NCBI RefSeq assembly: GCF_051020985.1
Contig: NC_135007.1
Coordinates: 3,345,001-3,409,000 of the forward strand
Reading direction: 5' to 3'
Source: Nomia melanderi
Taxonomy: Eukaryota; Arthropoda; Insecta; Hymenoptera; Halictidae
DNA: 64,000 bases
Position 1 is the first letter of the stretch; every line of letters starts with the position of its first letter. Below the pieces are notes generated by a model that saw nothing but the letters and a program-made list of their open reading frames with translations, was not told the origin of the DNA and made no database searches. Shown one piece after another: positions 49,963 to 64,000 of the stretch. The position numbers were made by a program, and so were the translations under genes.

Positions 49963-52900
49963 CGTAAATCTTATTTTCAATTCTTTGAATGCGCTTTGCC
50001 GACATTAAATTATCAAAGATCTATCTATCTATCCATCTATCTATCGGATCTCGCGAACTACTTTGCGCAAATTGAAGACACCTTGCTAAATAGTCCGAAA
50101 CAACAATAGTGACAGTTATCTAGAACATGTTTCCTCATTTTTATATTTTTCAACTGCACAACTGCACAAGCTATAAAGGTAGCTGAAGATAGTTTCGTTC
50201 CAAGGCGGTCTCGAACGTTAATCACAACGTCATCGTTTCCCGATTTTTGAAGTCAACCCCCCCTGTCCTTTCGTCGCCGGATAACTCGCGGCTCCTCAAT
50301 TAAACCACGAAGAAACGGGCCGGCTGCTGCCGCCCGTTCTCGTCTATCAGGAATTTCCCGGCGCCGGTAGCTCTTTGAAGTCTCCTTGAAAGAGACCAGA
50401 GACGCAACATTTGCGAGAGGCGCGTATTAAAAAATTCCGCCCTCGAAATTTCAGGAATCCAATTTTTCCTCGACTCCGATGCGGAGGCTCGTTACCGGAG
50501 CCGTGGTCTAGAGAGTAAAAGCCGCGCGGTGGAAATAGAGTGGAAGGTCGGAGGGAAAAGAATTCCACGGGCAGCGAGCTTTAAGTATGATTTAGCGTGC
50601 GCGCGGATATAATGGTCGCGCGGAAAAAAGCGCGCGCTGTATTCTCCGCCGGCCAGCGCGGCGCGATTCATCCGTCTAACTGCCGACTGATATGCAACAC
50701 GCTCGTTTCACGCGTTTCCATTTATCAGATTTCACTTGTCCGAGCGGAGACGGTCTTATTTCGCTTGTCCGACCAGGGACTGGTTTATTCCACTTGTGTT
50801 ACTGGCAGCAGGAACGGCCGGATTTCCTCGGATCTATGGATCTTTTCATTATCGGCCAGCGTAAGTGATACGTATATCATCCTAAAGCGACCATTTCACG
50901 GCCATTATAGCCGGGAGAGGCTGATCCAACCTCGGCCGAGCCATCCCGCACGGTTTTCATGCCACGTTCTTGCGTAAGTGCGTGCGGAGATTAAGGCGGG
51001 TCGTTTCTTTCCTTCGCCGACGCCGTACGCTGCCAGCGTTTTCCTCGCGCCCCGGCCCGCTGCCACGGTCGTTCCCTTTTCTCTCCGTCGGACGTTTCTA
51101 TCGAGCAGGAAATTCTGTTTACGAGCGGACAAACGTATCTGTCGTTCGTGTATGTCGACCCTTTTCGAACACGTAGCCGCCATATAATCGCGTCCCCGCC
51201 GAGACCGGTGCGCGGCTTTATCGCTCGCCGAGACTGTTAAAATAATAGGAAGCTCCGCGGCGGAGAATTAATTTTTCTTTCGTGCGACGGCGCCGAACTT
51301 TCGCCGAGCCGCCCGTTTCGTGCACCCGATAACCATCGTGCTTCTTCGCCCCGAGACTGCTCGTTTATGACTACGCGATTATACTCATTAGAGTTTCCAT
51401 TTTGGTTACCGCGTGTTTCCGGTTCGGTATCCGGACCGTTCAGGGTGGACACGAATGTGACGGATACGCGACACATTTCGCGGAATAAAGGTAATTGTTT
51501 CAGTCAATTTAACGAAACGCTTCTTTATTATGCTTTCCTCATAACTGTGTATGTAACTTCAAATTGTATAATAATGTTTCAACAATCTTACTCTATAATT
51601 GTTTGTTTCAGAGAGAATATAGATTTCCACGTGCCATTCAATTTAACGTCATCCGAAGAACATCGAATTTTTAATTGCAAAACCTATTGTCACTGTTTCT
51701 GCTATTTTCCACGTAGTTTTTATTAGAACCGTTATTTTAAGATAATCAATTTTCATTATGAAGCGAAATTTCTTGTTAGGTTATAGAGTGGACATTAATT
51801 AAATTCCGAGTTAAACGGGGAACGAATGAAGCTAAAAAAGCTTACGACGTGTAAATGTCATATTCTACAACTTTTTTAATAACCCGAGCGGTCTGTTAAA
51901 CTTCCATGAAACATAAATTTCCGAAAATTGTATAGTGAAAGAAATCATAAACTGAATATAACATCGGTACGCATTATTACGTGCTTCCTAATTGTCAGAG
52001 GAAATGTCCAAATGGCGTGGGAACGTGATTCCTAATGAAGAAAGAAAATGTTGGAATGGCGTGACCCTATAAAAGACAAAATTGAGAATTTCTCAACACA
52101 AAGAAATCCACAGAAACAATATACTTATGAAGGGAATGAATGAAATTTCAATACAAGATGGAACAATACCATCAACTAAGCCTTTCATTTTAAAAATGCC
52201 TTAAATCCATTAAAACAAAGAAGTTTCAAAATAAGAAGACAATGTAGAATTGTAACTATTATAACCAACTGAATTTTTTCAAAAAATAAACTTAAGCGAC
52301 TTTCTAAATAAACGGTTCAATTATTGTAATCGTATAGGCTACTATGCATGATTCAATATAATCTAGCAAAAATCTTAGAGACGGAAACAGAATGAACATC
52401 TGTTCGTTTCCATACAGAACAACGCTACAAATACACAGCGCACACCCACACCAAAATGCATGAAGAAAGTTTGTTCAATACCAATGAACTCCGAAAAATG
52501 GTAGGGGGTAGTAGCACTTTGGCCGTGCTTACAAAACAGCATTATCGCGCCTGAACGTTCCTTCTCGTTTCCTCGAAACTAAATCGATTCGCGATCATGC
52601 GAAACCGAGTGTTCGATCGCCGCTGCGACCCGGAGTATACGGTGGCGGCCGTTTAAAGCCAGTAAAATAATAACGACTGGGGTAACGCACGTCGAGCCTA
52701 AGTCACCCTCTGGCCTATAGCTCTCTTTTACGGCTGAAAATTACGGCCGCGCGACCCTCGTGCGTTTATGGCCCTCGACGTCGCGCCATCGCCGGCGTTG
52801 ACGTCGTGGTCAACCTGAAGCTGTTCCGGGACGTTTTTCAGGAGGCATTCTTTTTTTATAGCGGGAAACGTTCTACTAAGTATAATTTCATGTCTCTACT

Positions 52901-54880
52901 ACAATATTCTCCGATTCGTTTGGCTTCTACGACATGTGCGTGCGTTACTTTAAGTGTAATGCTACTTTTTGTATTCTCCGCCAGAGAACTGCTGTGACAA
53001 CACTTTTTCTTTCTCTACACGAGCTTTTATTATCCATCTCTATATAATTTGTGTACGCTTAATGTATTATTATATGTAGTTTTAAAAGCATACTGGATAG
53101 ATGTAAATATTTTTAGGATGTTGTAACAGATGGATACACTTTTGCGAAGTACTAATGTTATAGTTAAATGTTCAAATGATCAAAAACATTCGTTTGATTA
53201 CTAATTTTTACTTGTATCTCCCTACTACGACAATTGTAAAGAGTTCTTATCACTGCTGGTGTAAAAACCAAATGCGTCTTTCTTGGCAAAACTGGTGTAT
53301 ATTAATCTTCTGAATTATATTATACCAAAACCATCGTCTATAAAAAGGAAACTATACAGGAAAGTGTAATTGTTTTATCTTCTTCTAAAACAACATTCTT
53401 AAAAATAACATTCCGCTTACCATAATGCAAAACATACTTTCCGAAGTTTGTCAGAAAGTGTACCTATGATACAAGACTTACAATAGACATTTCGAAGTTC
53501 TTTGAAAAGTGTCATGTCGAAACCTCTTCAAACAACACGTATATCTGAAACCAGTTCCTTAATGAGCCCTAAAGCGGTAACCAATAAACCTTCCGTATCT
53601 CCTCGAGCCGCGAGAAGATTAACGCGATTATGGTAAGTAGATGACACGTCCGATCGGCGGCGTTGAACCGGATCGCCCTATACAAATGCAAATAAGACAG
53701 TGCACGGTGACCATTAAAACATTATTCGAGCCTACGCCCAGCCCCTCGTCAACGCGTTTAACGCCCGAATTCGAAGGGACGCGCGTGTCTGGCGCCTCTG
53801 ATGAATCACGATCGTAAAAGTCCCGGAATCCACGGCATCCGATTAAAAGGCGATCGTTTCGCGTGCGCTGTTTGCGCGCGTTCTCGCTTTCCGCGAAATT
53901 GAAGTTCCTCCCTCGCGGGCGGCATACATGGGAAATCAGACGCGGCCGGTCGAACGGCATGATATCTCGGTCTCTTTCGAGCTTCCTACCCCTCTTGTGC
54001 AAGCCTGCATCTTTCGAGCAGTGTGTTCTCGCGTCGGGACACATTCGATGAGAATCGATGAAAAGGAAAGGAAAAAAAAGGGTGAGAAAAAAGAAAGAAG
54101 AGAAGTTGACGCTTAGAGAGAAAGGGAGATATAAAGAAGGAGGGAAAATCCTGAATCCCGATCGAACGAGCTTTTAATACGAGATAATTGGAAAAGTTTC
54201 AGAGTGGAACCCTCTGTGTCCTATGGCATGTTGATCCCTGGCAAAGAAAAAAAGGAACGCCGACTTACGAAACTAAGACCCCGGAATGCGTGTCTGATCC
54301 AAGCAAGTTCTTGAGTTGATTTTTCTTTCGGCCCTCCCTCGCCCTTATCGCTGTCTCTGACTCGCGCAGCAGCGCACAGTTTCCGTGGATCCTCGCCGAC
54401 CGCGAACTCGCAAGATTTCCCGTGTGTTTTCACCAGACTCGTTCTCCGCACGCACTCTCCCGCGCGCACCCGCCACGCCGGGACAGGCTTTAATCTACGC
54501 GATGCTACGTGAGGTGTTTGCGGTCGAGCCAGCCCCTTGCTCGTTCCCGTCTCCGACCGCATTCTCTCTTTCTCCCGCTTTCCCTTCCTTTCGTAAAGAG
54601 GATCTGCCCCCCGTCTTTCGACCTTTCCTTCCGTCCTCGATCTTTCTGCGGTCTTCGGCGTCTCTAGAAGCTGCTTCTACCCGTAGAAACCGGATAGAGA
54701 TTGTACGCTTCTCTCTTCCACGCTGGTTTCAGCTTCCTCCTCTGCCAAGCCTCATCCCGCTTTACCTCTCGTTCGTGCCTCAAAGAGGTCAGATCCTTCG
54801 CCCCCGTACGCGCCAAAGGTCGGCTATGTCGGATTTCCCACGGGCATAAATAAAATTGGTGCTAGCTTTCGAGTTGGCCT
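49963..54880. other. Intergenic: GC blocks at 50.2-51.5, 52.5-52.85 and 53.6-54.9 kb
   Basis: The AT trough at 51.5-52.5 kb ends in a clear A/C-rich stretch (about 52.4-52.5 kb); its mirror, G/T-rich, follows the block at about 52.85-53.0 kb. The 154-codon frame at 54385-54849 is pyrimidine-driven (S/P/R/F-rich). A 39-codon frame at 53514-53633 ending at a GTAAGT is discussed under rejected items. Confidence 0.5.
50021..50045. repeat. (CTAT)n tetranucleotide repeat
   Basis: Six CTAT units, one changed to CCAT. Confidence 0.85.
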
Positions 54881-55228
54881 AAGTTTATGGCACGGAATCT
54901 ATTTTCGGGACGAGAGGTTTTTAATTTACAGTCCGTTTGTACAGACCCTAATGAGATAAATCGGGGTTTATTACGTCGCGAGTGGAATTTTGAGTTTGAA
55001 AACCTTCGAGGATTGGGGGAGGACTGAGAAGCTTCCGTTGGACGACAGAAGAATTAGATTTTACGACTTTTGAAAATAGAGATACTTGAATGGAGATATT
55101 GTGTTTGTGATATATGTACTTTCAAAGAGATGTAGTTTTAAAGCTAAACGGGTTATTACCGATTTAGTATACTTCTTGTTTCACAGATAAACAGTAATTT
55201 ATATGTTATAATAATGAGAAACAGGACA

Positions 55229-55293
55229 TTTATTTATTCAAAATTCAACCCTTGAACAAAGTTTATTTATTTAAAATTTAACCCGGTTTGAAC
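55229..55293. repeat. Imperfect ~33-bp tandem duplication in AT-rich DNA
   Basis: TTTATTTATTCAAAATTCAACC followed by CTTGAAC is repeated 32-33 bp later as TTTATTTATTTAAAATTTAACC with a GGTTTGAAC tail. No coding context. Confidence 0.55.
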
Positions 55294-56739
55294 TAACGTG
55301 ATATGTAATGTATATGTAGCTTCTTTCGGATGTCTTTTACCCATGATAATTTTTAAATAGGTTTTAAACTATATTACAGTGCAATTATAAATTATTGCTT
55401 TTCTTAATAGATTCAAATTTTTACAAAAATACGATTGCATAGCAAAAAGATGAATTGGATTGTTATGCGAATGGTAATATGAAGTTTAACACTGTTGACA
55501 CCAAATGAATTTCTATTGTTTGATACTTCTAGTATTACGAAGGTTCGAAAATAAAATATTTTAACGAATATCTGCTTACAACTTGCTATTCTGTGAAATC
55601 TTTATGTCAAGATTTCACGTCAAATTCTGGCAACGTATTAACAGTTTCGCAACTGCTGATGTAGTACTACTTTACTTGAAATTTCAAGGCTGGTTCCTGC
55701 TGACGTAGTACTATATAATTTTAAATTTGATTGTGTTAAGTGTATTTCATATTTACCACAACTTCAACGTTTTATAGTTACTGAAGCTTTCTAAAAGTAA
55801 ATTAATGAAGACACATACATACATTCCGTTAGATACAATCGAACTCGTAATTAAATTTACTTACCACTGATTAATTTATTCTAATAATTTATTTCATATT
55901 GAAAATTGTTCTTACATACCATGCAAAACATTTTCATATAAAACTACGTTAATGTTCTTAAAAATATGTTTTTTATCAACTTCAAAGGCGCTTCTAATTT
56001 CAGTATCTCCTAAAACCAAACTAAAACAGAACAGCTAACTCAAATACTATCTAACAAACAAATCAATTTAATCGTGGACATACAGAAAATAGCAAACAGT
56101 GGTAGCTAAAAATCTGATTATTATCAACTATACAAAGTAACACCTTCAGAGAGAAACGCATTTTAATACTCGCACGAGCATCGCTAGTGCTTCAAAGAAA
56201 ACGCGAAAAACGTAACAGTCGTATCGTGGTAGTCCGCAGTTTACATTTTACTCAGCGTGGTTCGCTTGCTTACGGAGTAGTACACCAAGGAAAAGTCGAC
56301 AGTTCAGAAGGACAGGAAAAAACGCGTCGGTTTCCGACACAGAGGATAAGAGGAACGCAACCGCATGAAAATTTGCTGTCTCCGCGGACGACGCGTGCCG
56401 AGCAACAGCGACACCGTGTTCGAGGGACTGGTATACCCAAAAGGATCAAACGTGATCCCGGCGAGGCAGGACTTGGCGAGACTAAGCGCTCACGGCCGGT
56501 CCTATCTACCAGTTTCAGAAGTTCCAGCCTTCTATCCTACGGGGACGCAATTTCGTGAGGATAATTTAAAAATCGTGGGATTAACCGTAAGCCTGCTCGT
56601 ATATTGGCTTATCCTAGCCAGCGGCGGTGTCAGCTCAGCTCGCAGGTCTATATTAAACGCGGCGCGATAATAATGGCCAATAACGATCGTTTTATACTCG
56701 ACGATTCGTACCATCACGATAAAGGCCTGCGGAAAAAGC

Positions 56740-56770
56740 TCCGCCGGTTTTCCGCCGGTTTTCCGCCGGC
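56740..56770. repeat. 11-bp tandem repeat, nearly three copies
   Basis: TCCGCCGGTTT occurs twice perfectly and a third time as TCCGCCGGC. Each unit carries the palindromic core CCGG, so the array could be a cluster of identical protein-binding sites; the function is unknown. Confidence 0.85.
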
Positions 56771-58044
56771 TAATTATTGCGGTCCGGTATAAATTGGAAT
56801 TTTCCCGGGGACCGATAGACAGCGGGGAAACCTCCGCCTGGACCGAGCTCGCTCGCCCTTCCCCTCCTTTCCCTTGGCCACCGACTATTTCCCGTTTTTC
56901 GACGACGCCTGAAAACGAGCACGTACGAAACCATGGCCGGAGGGAAATTCCTCGCGTTCCCGCCGCGAGATAACTCGCGTATACGAGGCACCTCGGCAAA
57001 TCGGACTAACCGGTGTCCGGACACGACACCAGCCCTGCAAAAATCGGCCAGCGATTGCGCACGCCGACCGGAATAACGATGGATCCGTGCCGTGGAAACG
57101 ATATCGGGAAAATCTTTATGGGGAGATCAATAGCAAGGAATATAGTAGAAATATTCCATACGGCCATAATGTAAACGGCACTTGGTACCGTCATGTTATT
57201 CCGAGTGATTCATTCTTATCAATACGTGAAACTTATTAGTCAGAACAGGTTTGATGCGTAGATTCGGTGTAAAATTGTGTGGATTTCTGAAAGTAAGTAT
57301 AACAGGTATTTATGACGCTAACGTGAGTTTTTCGGTACGCACGGATTCACTGTTACCATTTGTTATTGAGAAAGTTCTGAAAGTGTCATTTGAAAATGGA
57401 GAATTCGAAGTTGCTTGCTGACTCTTGATAGTCATTGAAGTATCGTGAATATCTGCGTAACCACAGTGCTTTAAAAGTTCCAAATTCAAGATGAAGAAAT
57501 TGATTTTCGTATGGTTGCAATATTTGACAGATAAATAATGTTTTCTGTATTCTTTATGAAAAATATTTCCCGCATTCTGTTACATCACTAATCAGTCTAT
57601 AGATTCTATATGTCAACTGTCAATAACTAACAATATAAATTTTAAAAAATCTGTTTTTACGCTTAACTGCCACGTCACACAAATTTAGGAGATACCATTC
57701 CTAACATAAACTTAAAAGTTAATTTAAGTTCAGTAGAGCAATTGTTACATATCTTGACTTTCCAGTTTCAGCTTCGTTAAGCAATCTGTTTTAACTATAT
57801 AAAAGTTCTAATGAGTGTTTATTTATTGGTGAACGTGTTAAGACATTGTTGACCGACAATTCTTTAATTTATAAATATGAAAGTGAAACAATCTATGTAC
57901 ATAAACTTCAATATACTGTATTTCTGCATAATGAATTGAAATGAAACTTTAAATATTCCTCCTATATAACTTCTAATATTTCGCTTCTGCAATATTCTAT
58001 ATTACCCTGCGTTTCAAAAATTGATATAGCTGACGCAAGTGTAA

Positions 58045-58116
58045 ACACGAGTTAACTCGTAAACAGTCAACAACGTTCGAACATGAAAACCCGAGTTAAC
58101 TCGTAACTGGTCAACA
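58045..58116. repeat. Two 44-bp-spaced copies of a palindromic unit
   Basis: The 12-bp perfect palindrome CGAGTTAACTCG occurs at 58048-58059 and 58092-58103. In each copy it is followed by TAA and a GTCAACAA segment, so about 28 bp is duplicated with 44-bp period. It resembles a repeated dimer-binding site, but no gene start is visible nearby. Confidence 0.75.
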
Positions 58117-60167
58117 ATATGAAACTGCGACTTACTGGCAGAAAATAAAGTGAATACAAAAGGAAACTAAGAAGCACATCCGCGAAGACGCCGCACGACT
58201 TAGAGTCCGTTTCCATCTCGTGTATCTTTCTCCATAATAAAACAGAACTCCGAAGCACCGTATACATCATGGCCAACGTCGGTGGAGCTTTCGATTGTCA
58301 AAGATTCATCGTCGTGGGGTCACACGGTATCCACATGCACTTGGCGTCGCGCGATCACGCCGCGCCGACCGAACCGCGAAAGAACGGGGGCATAACTTAC
58401 AGGCAAACGAGAGCCATAAATCCCGACATCGGCAGCGGCCAGCCATGAATCAAGATTTTTGACCAGCGGCGTCCGCCGTGCCAGCCGCGATACGTATTCC
58501 AGGGTCCCGTGCCAGCAGCAGCCGGCGATCCCTTTAAGACCTTTTACGACGCGCATTCGTCTCGATCTCTCCGCGTCCGTGGTCCGAGGCGTCGATCGTG
58601 AGGAATTCCGGGACGGGAAGACAAGAAACCTCGGTGGCGAGAAGGATTTTATCTGCGGAATCGGCCGTCGAATAAATTTCATTCGCCGCGGAGAAACGTG
58701 CGCGTTTTCGGAACGGTTTCCTCCTCGGGCGGTAACACGGGCACAACCCCGAAACGGAACGGGGATCGTCGCTTAATTCGAGAGATCGCAGGACTGTTCC
58801 CAACCCCCAACGAAACGAACCGTCGGGGATAGTAATCGGGCGTCGTTAGGGGGTCCGCACAATGCGTGCCAGGACGCGATTCCACGATACCACCCCCATT
58901 GTCTATCGGAATCCTCCCCTGCATCGGTCCTACGAGGCTCATCCGTGACGACTGACTGCGGTTTAACCTCGGCGGTTTAGCACGCTCAAACGAGCCCGTT
59001 GTCGAACCCTCTGCCCGTCTCGCTCTCGACTATCCGGCACCGCATCGGCTGCACACGCGTGGCTCCTGATATCTTCGAGCAATTTAAAGATGCTCGTGTA
59101 TCGGGACCGTGAAATGATCATCCCGCCTCGAGGGTGAGCTCTTTGGGATAACCTGCGCCTACCGTGACGAATGTGGACCCTTGTCGGTTACCCACTGTGT
59201 TTCTTTCATAGCGTTGAAAATGGTTCGCGGTGTCGTGAATGGAAACGATCTGTCGCGATTGGGTACGGTGTTTGACGGGTTTCTGTGTCGTGGATCTAAC
59301 AGCGAGCGGTCGGTTTTTTGACCTAGTTAGTTAATTACATTCTATTGTAAACTATTATTTTTAGAAGGACTGCTGTTATATTGATTCCTATATCACTTAA
59401 ATTCAGGCGACACTTTATATATTCATGTATCGTGTCACTCGTTATGATTATTTTTTGATTACAAGAAATTTAACGAGTGACATCAAGTGAATCACGCATA
59501 ATGATAGTAATCAAGGTTAGTATGTGTACGTGTAAAAAAAAAAATTGATCTATACAAGTTTCAGAAGCTCAAATAAAAAAAAGTTAAACAATTAGCTTTG
59601 AGAAGTATATACCTAAACTCTAATTTTGAATATCAATGAATGGTACCAGTAGGCATTTAGCAAACCGATTTATAAAAGTTACAAAGACAAATTGATCTAA
59701 AGAAATCCATCCAAAACGTTTGATAATAGTCAATGTATTAAGTAACTCTCCTACTGTACGAACACTGGTATCTATCGTAGAGCGTACACATTACTAATAG
59801 TAATCAACTACTAGAACCATTAAAACTATGCAAATTTCCTTTGCGCCGCGGCTCGCGGTTATCCGATACGGTTTGTCCCGTGACAGGTTTGTCTAAATGG
59901 TATTCCATGAACTGAAAAGGTGTCTACAGTTACTCGTCCGACGTTATATTACGCGACGCCCCGGTAGAATAGAAACACCTTACGAAACGGTGCAAACAGA
60001 ACGAAAATGACGGAATCACTCGGCTGTGCGGTGCGCAAAGATACGACTAATTACAGGTTGACAGCTGCGAACCGACAGAACCGTATCCCCGTTATCTCGG
60101 AAGGCGATACAAATGTAAATTAGACACTCTCGTCTCGGAGGTGTCGTCTCGGGCAATACATCAACGA

Positions 60168-60210
60168 GTCGTCGTCGCCGTCGTCGGCGTCGACGTCGAC
60201 GTCGGCGTCG
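60168..60210. repeat. (GTC)n trinucleotide repeat
   Basis: GTC units interrupted by GCC, GGC and GAC, in a CpG-rich block. I see no supported reading frame around it. Confidence 0.85.
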
Positions 60211-60862
60211 TATCGCAAGTCGCGGGTCGACTCCTCTCCGGGAGACCCGTTTGTTCAGTGCGAAATTGCGAAATGTAAATCCGTTCGTGACTCGCCACCG
60301 TTCGAAATATTAGAGCGGCAGGGTCGGACGACGTTTGACAGGCGACGGGCAAAAAGTCGCGGGAGAAATGCGAAAATATATCGAGCGCGTGTGCTGAGCA
60401 CTTCGGTTGCGGAAATACGAACAGGCTGGATAAAAAGTATCTGGAAACTGTGTATCGATAAGTTACCGAGCCTTCATAAGTTCATGAAGGTTACACCGTG
60501 TCATAGAATTTACTTTTTATTTGTACGTTGCACAAAATTGTAGTTTGTTTACCTAGTGTTTTTAAAGTAGGCTTTGAATGTTTAATTCCGAAAGCTAGAG
60601 TTGCACTGCTAGACGTTATTAAGTTTAAATTTTGAGCTGTGAGATTCTAGAGTATTTTACTAATGAATGTTCCAATTTTAAAATTCCAGACGATTACATT
60701 AATACCTAATGTACAGATTAACGACTTCAAATGGTGTCACGGAATGTTACAGACGTCGGTGAAATTATTTTATTAATAGCAGTACGAATGTGATATAACT
60801 GAAATGTTAAAACATTTGATTATTAGCTAATATAAATTAAATATAATAGTAATTTCATAATA

Positions 60863-61005
60863 TACAGGTGAACCTCCTATAACACGGTAGATAGATTCCT
60901 AGAAAATACCGTGTTGTGTGAAACCGTGTACAGTATTATACGATAATTTCCGCAATTTGTTTTATTGTGTTAGAGCGAAACCGTGTTGTAGGAGGGCTAC
61001 CTGTA
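60863..61005. mobile_element. Pogo/Tigger-like MITE, 139 bp plus TA duplication
   Basis: The left end CAGGTGAACCTCCTATAACA (from 60865) and right end (to 61003, ...GTTGTAGGAGGGCTACCTG) are inverted repeats flanked by TA on both sides. CAGGT-x3-CCTC ends with TA target sites are typical of pogo/Tigger-type elements. The CCGTGTT motif recurs inside (near 60907 and 60981), so the element is partly self-similar. It has no coding capacity. Confidence 0.75.

Positions 61006-64000
<2,995 letters not shown>

Larger units (their letters stand above)
54881..60862. other. Intergenic: GC blocks at 56.2-57.2, 58.2-59.3 and 59.85-60.4 kb
   Basis: The right flank at 59221-59340 is G-rich (39 G, 19 C), and the next left flank at 59701-59880 is mildly C-rich (42 C, 30 G). 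The 101-codon frame at 56365-56670 has a C-terminal hydrophobic stretch but no family match. No gene is supported. Confidence 0.5.

Noticed and set aside
53514..53633. 39-codon frame rich in S, P, T, K and R that runs into a good GTAAGT donor
   Set aside because: It lies exactly in an A/C-rich left flank of a GC block, where the composition itself yields S/P/T/K/N/Q codons. No partner exon was found downstream.
54385..54849. 154-codon + frame
   Set aside because: The stretch is pyrimidine-rich; the translation is S/P/R/F-rich with no motif.
56365..56670. 101-codon frame with a C-terminal hydrophobic helix
   Set aside because: No family match; the hydrophobic part coincides with the G/T-rich turn. 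One candidate membrane helix is not enough evidence.
57255..57422. 55-codon frame with alternating hydrophobic residues across a GTAAGT
   Set aside because: It sits in a G/T-rich right flank of a GC block, where Val/Gly/Phe/Asp codons arise from the skew. No family match.

Overview
The window looks like nuclear DNA from an insect, most likely a hymenopteran (bee, ant or wasp). The basis is spliced GT/AG introns, a TATA-driven small gene, strong alternation of AT-rich and CpG-rich DNA, long AG microsatellites, and mariner, Tc1, pogo/Tigger-like and TTAA-type terminal-inverted-repeat elements. The order is an inference; no marker gene fixes the species. There is no sign of bacterial, viral or organellar sequence.

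Gene content is very low. The only gene I can support exon by exon is at 42101-43537 (+): four exons with consensus splice sites encode a 99-residue secreted prepropeptide. It has a signal peptide, an acidic pro-region, a furin-type tetrabasic site, and a basic 40-residue mature peptide with four evenly spaced cysteines (C-x5-C-x5-C-x5-C). A TATAAAA box lies 60 bp upstream of the start codon and an AATAAA about 90 bp after the stop. I do not recognise its family. Most other long open frames are compositional by-products.

Mobile DNA is old and broken: a Tc1-like 3' fragment (6866-7290), an internally deleted mariner with intact-looking ends (30668-31718), three short TTAA-ended MITE-like elements (15311-15558, 39110-39349, and 42397-42499 inside intron 2 of the peptide gene), a pogo/Tigger-like MITE (60863-61005) and a possible solo LTR (49227-49962). 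There are also microsatellites, a 48-bp minisatellite (38276-38419) and a diverged ~130-155-bp tandem array (26870-27500).

The most striking feature is large-scale. Base composition rises and falls roughly every 2-4 kb: about 25 CpG/GC-rich blocks of 0.4-2.8 kb are separated by AT-rich troughs. Strand skew is locked to this wave. Entering a GC block from the left, the + strand is C- and A-rich; leaving it on the right, it is G- and T-rich. Hand counts in nine flanks agree in sign. This explains many of the spurious ORFs. All recognised autonomous transposon relics lie in AT troughs.
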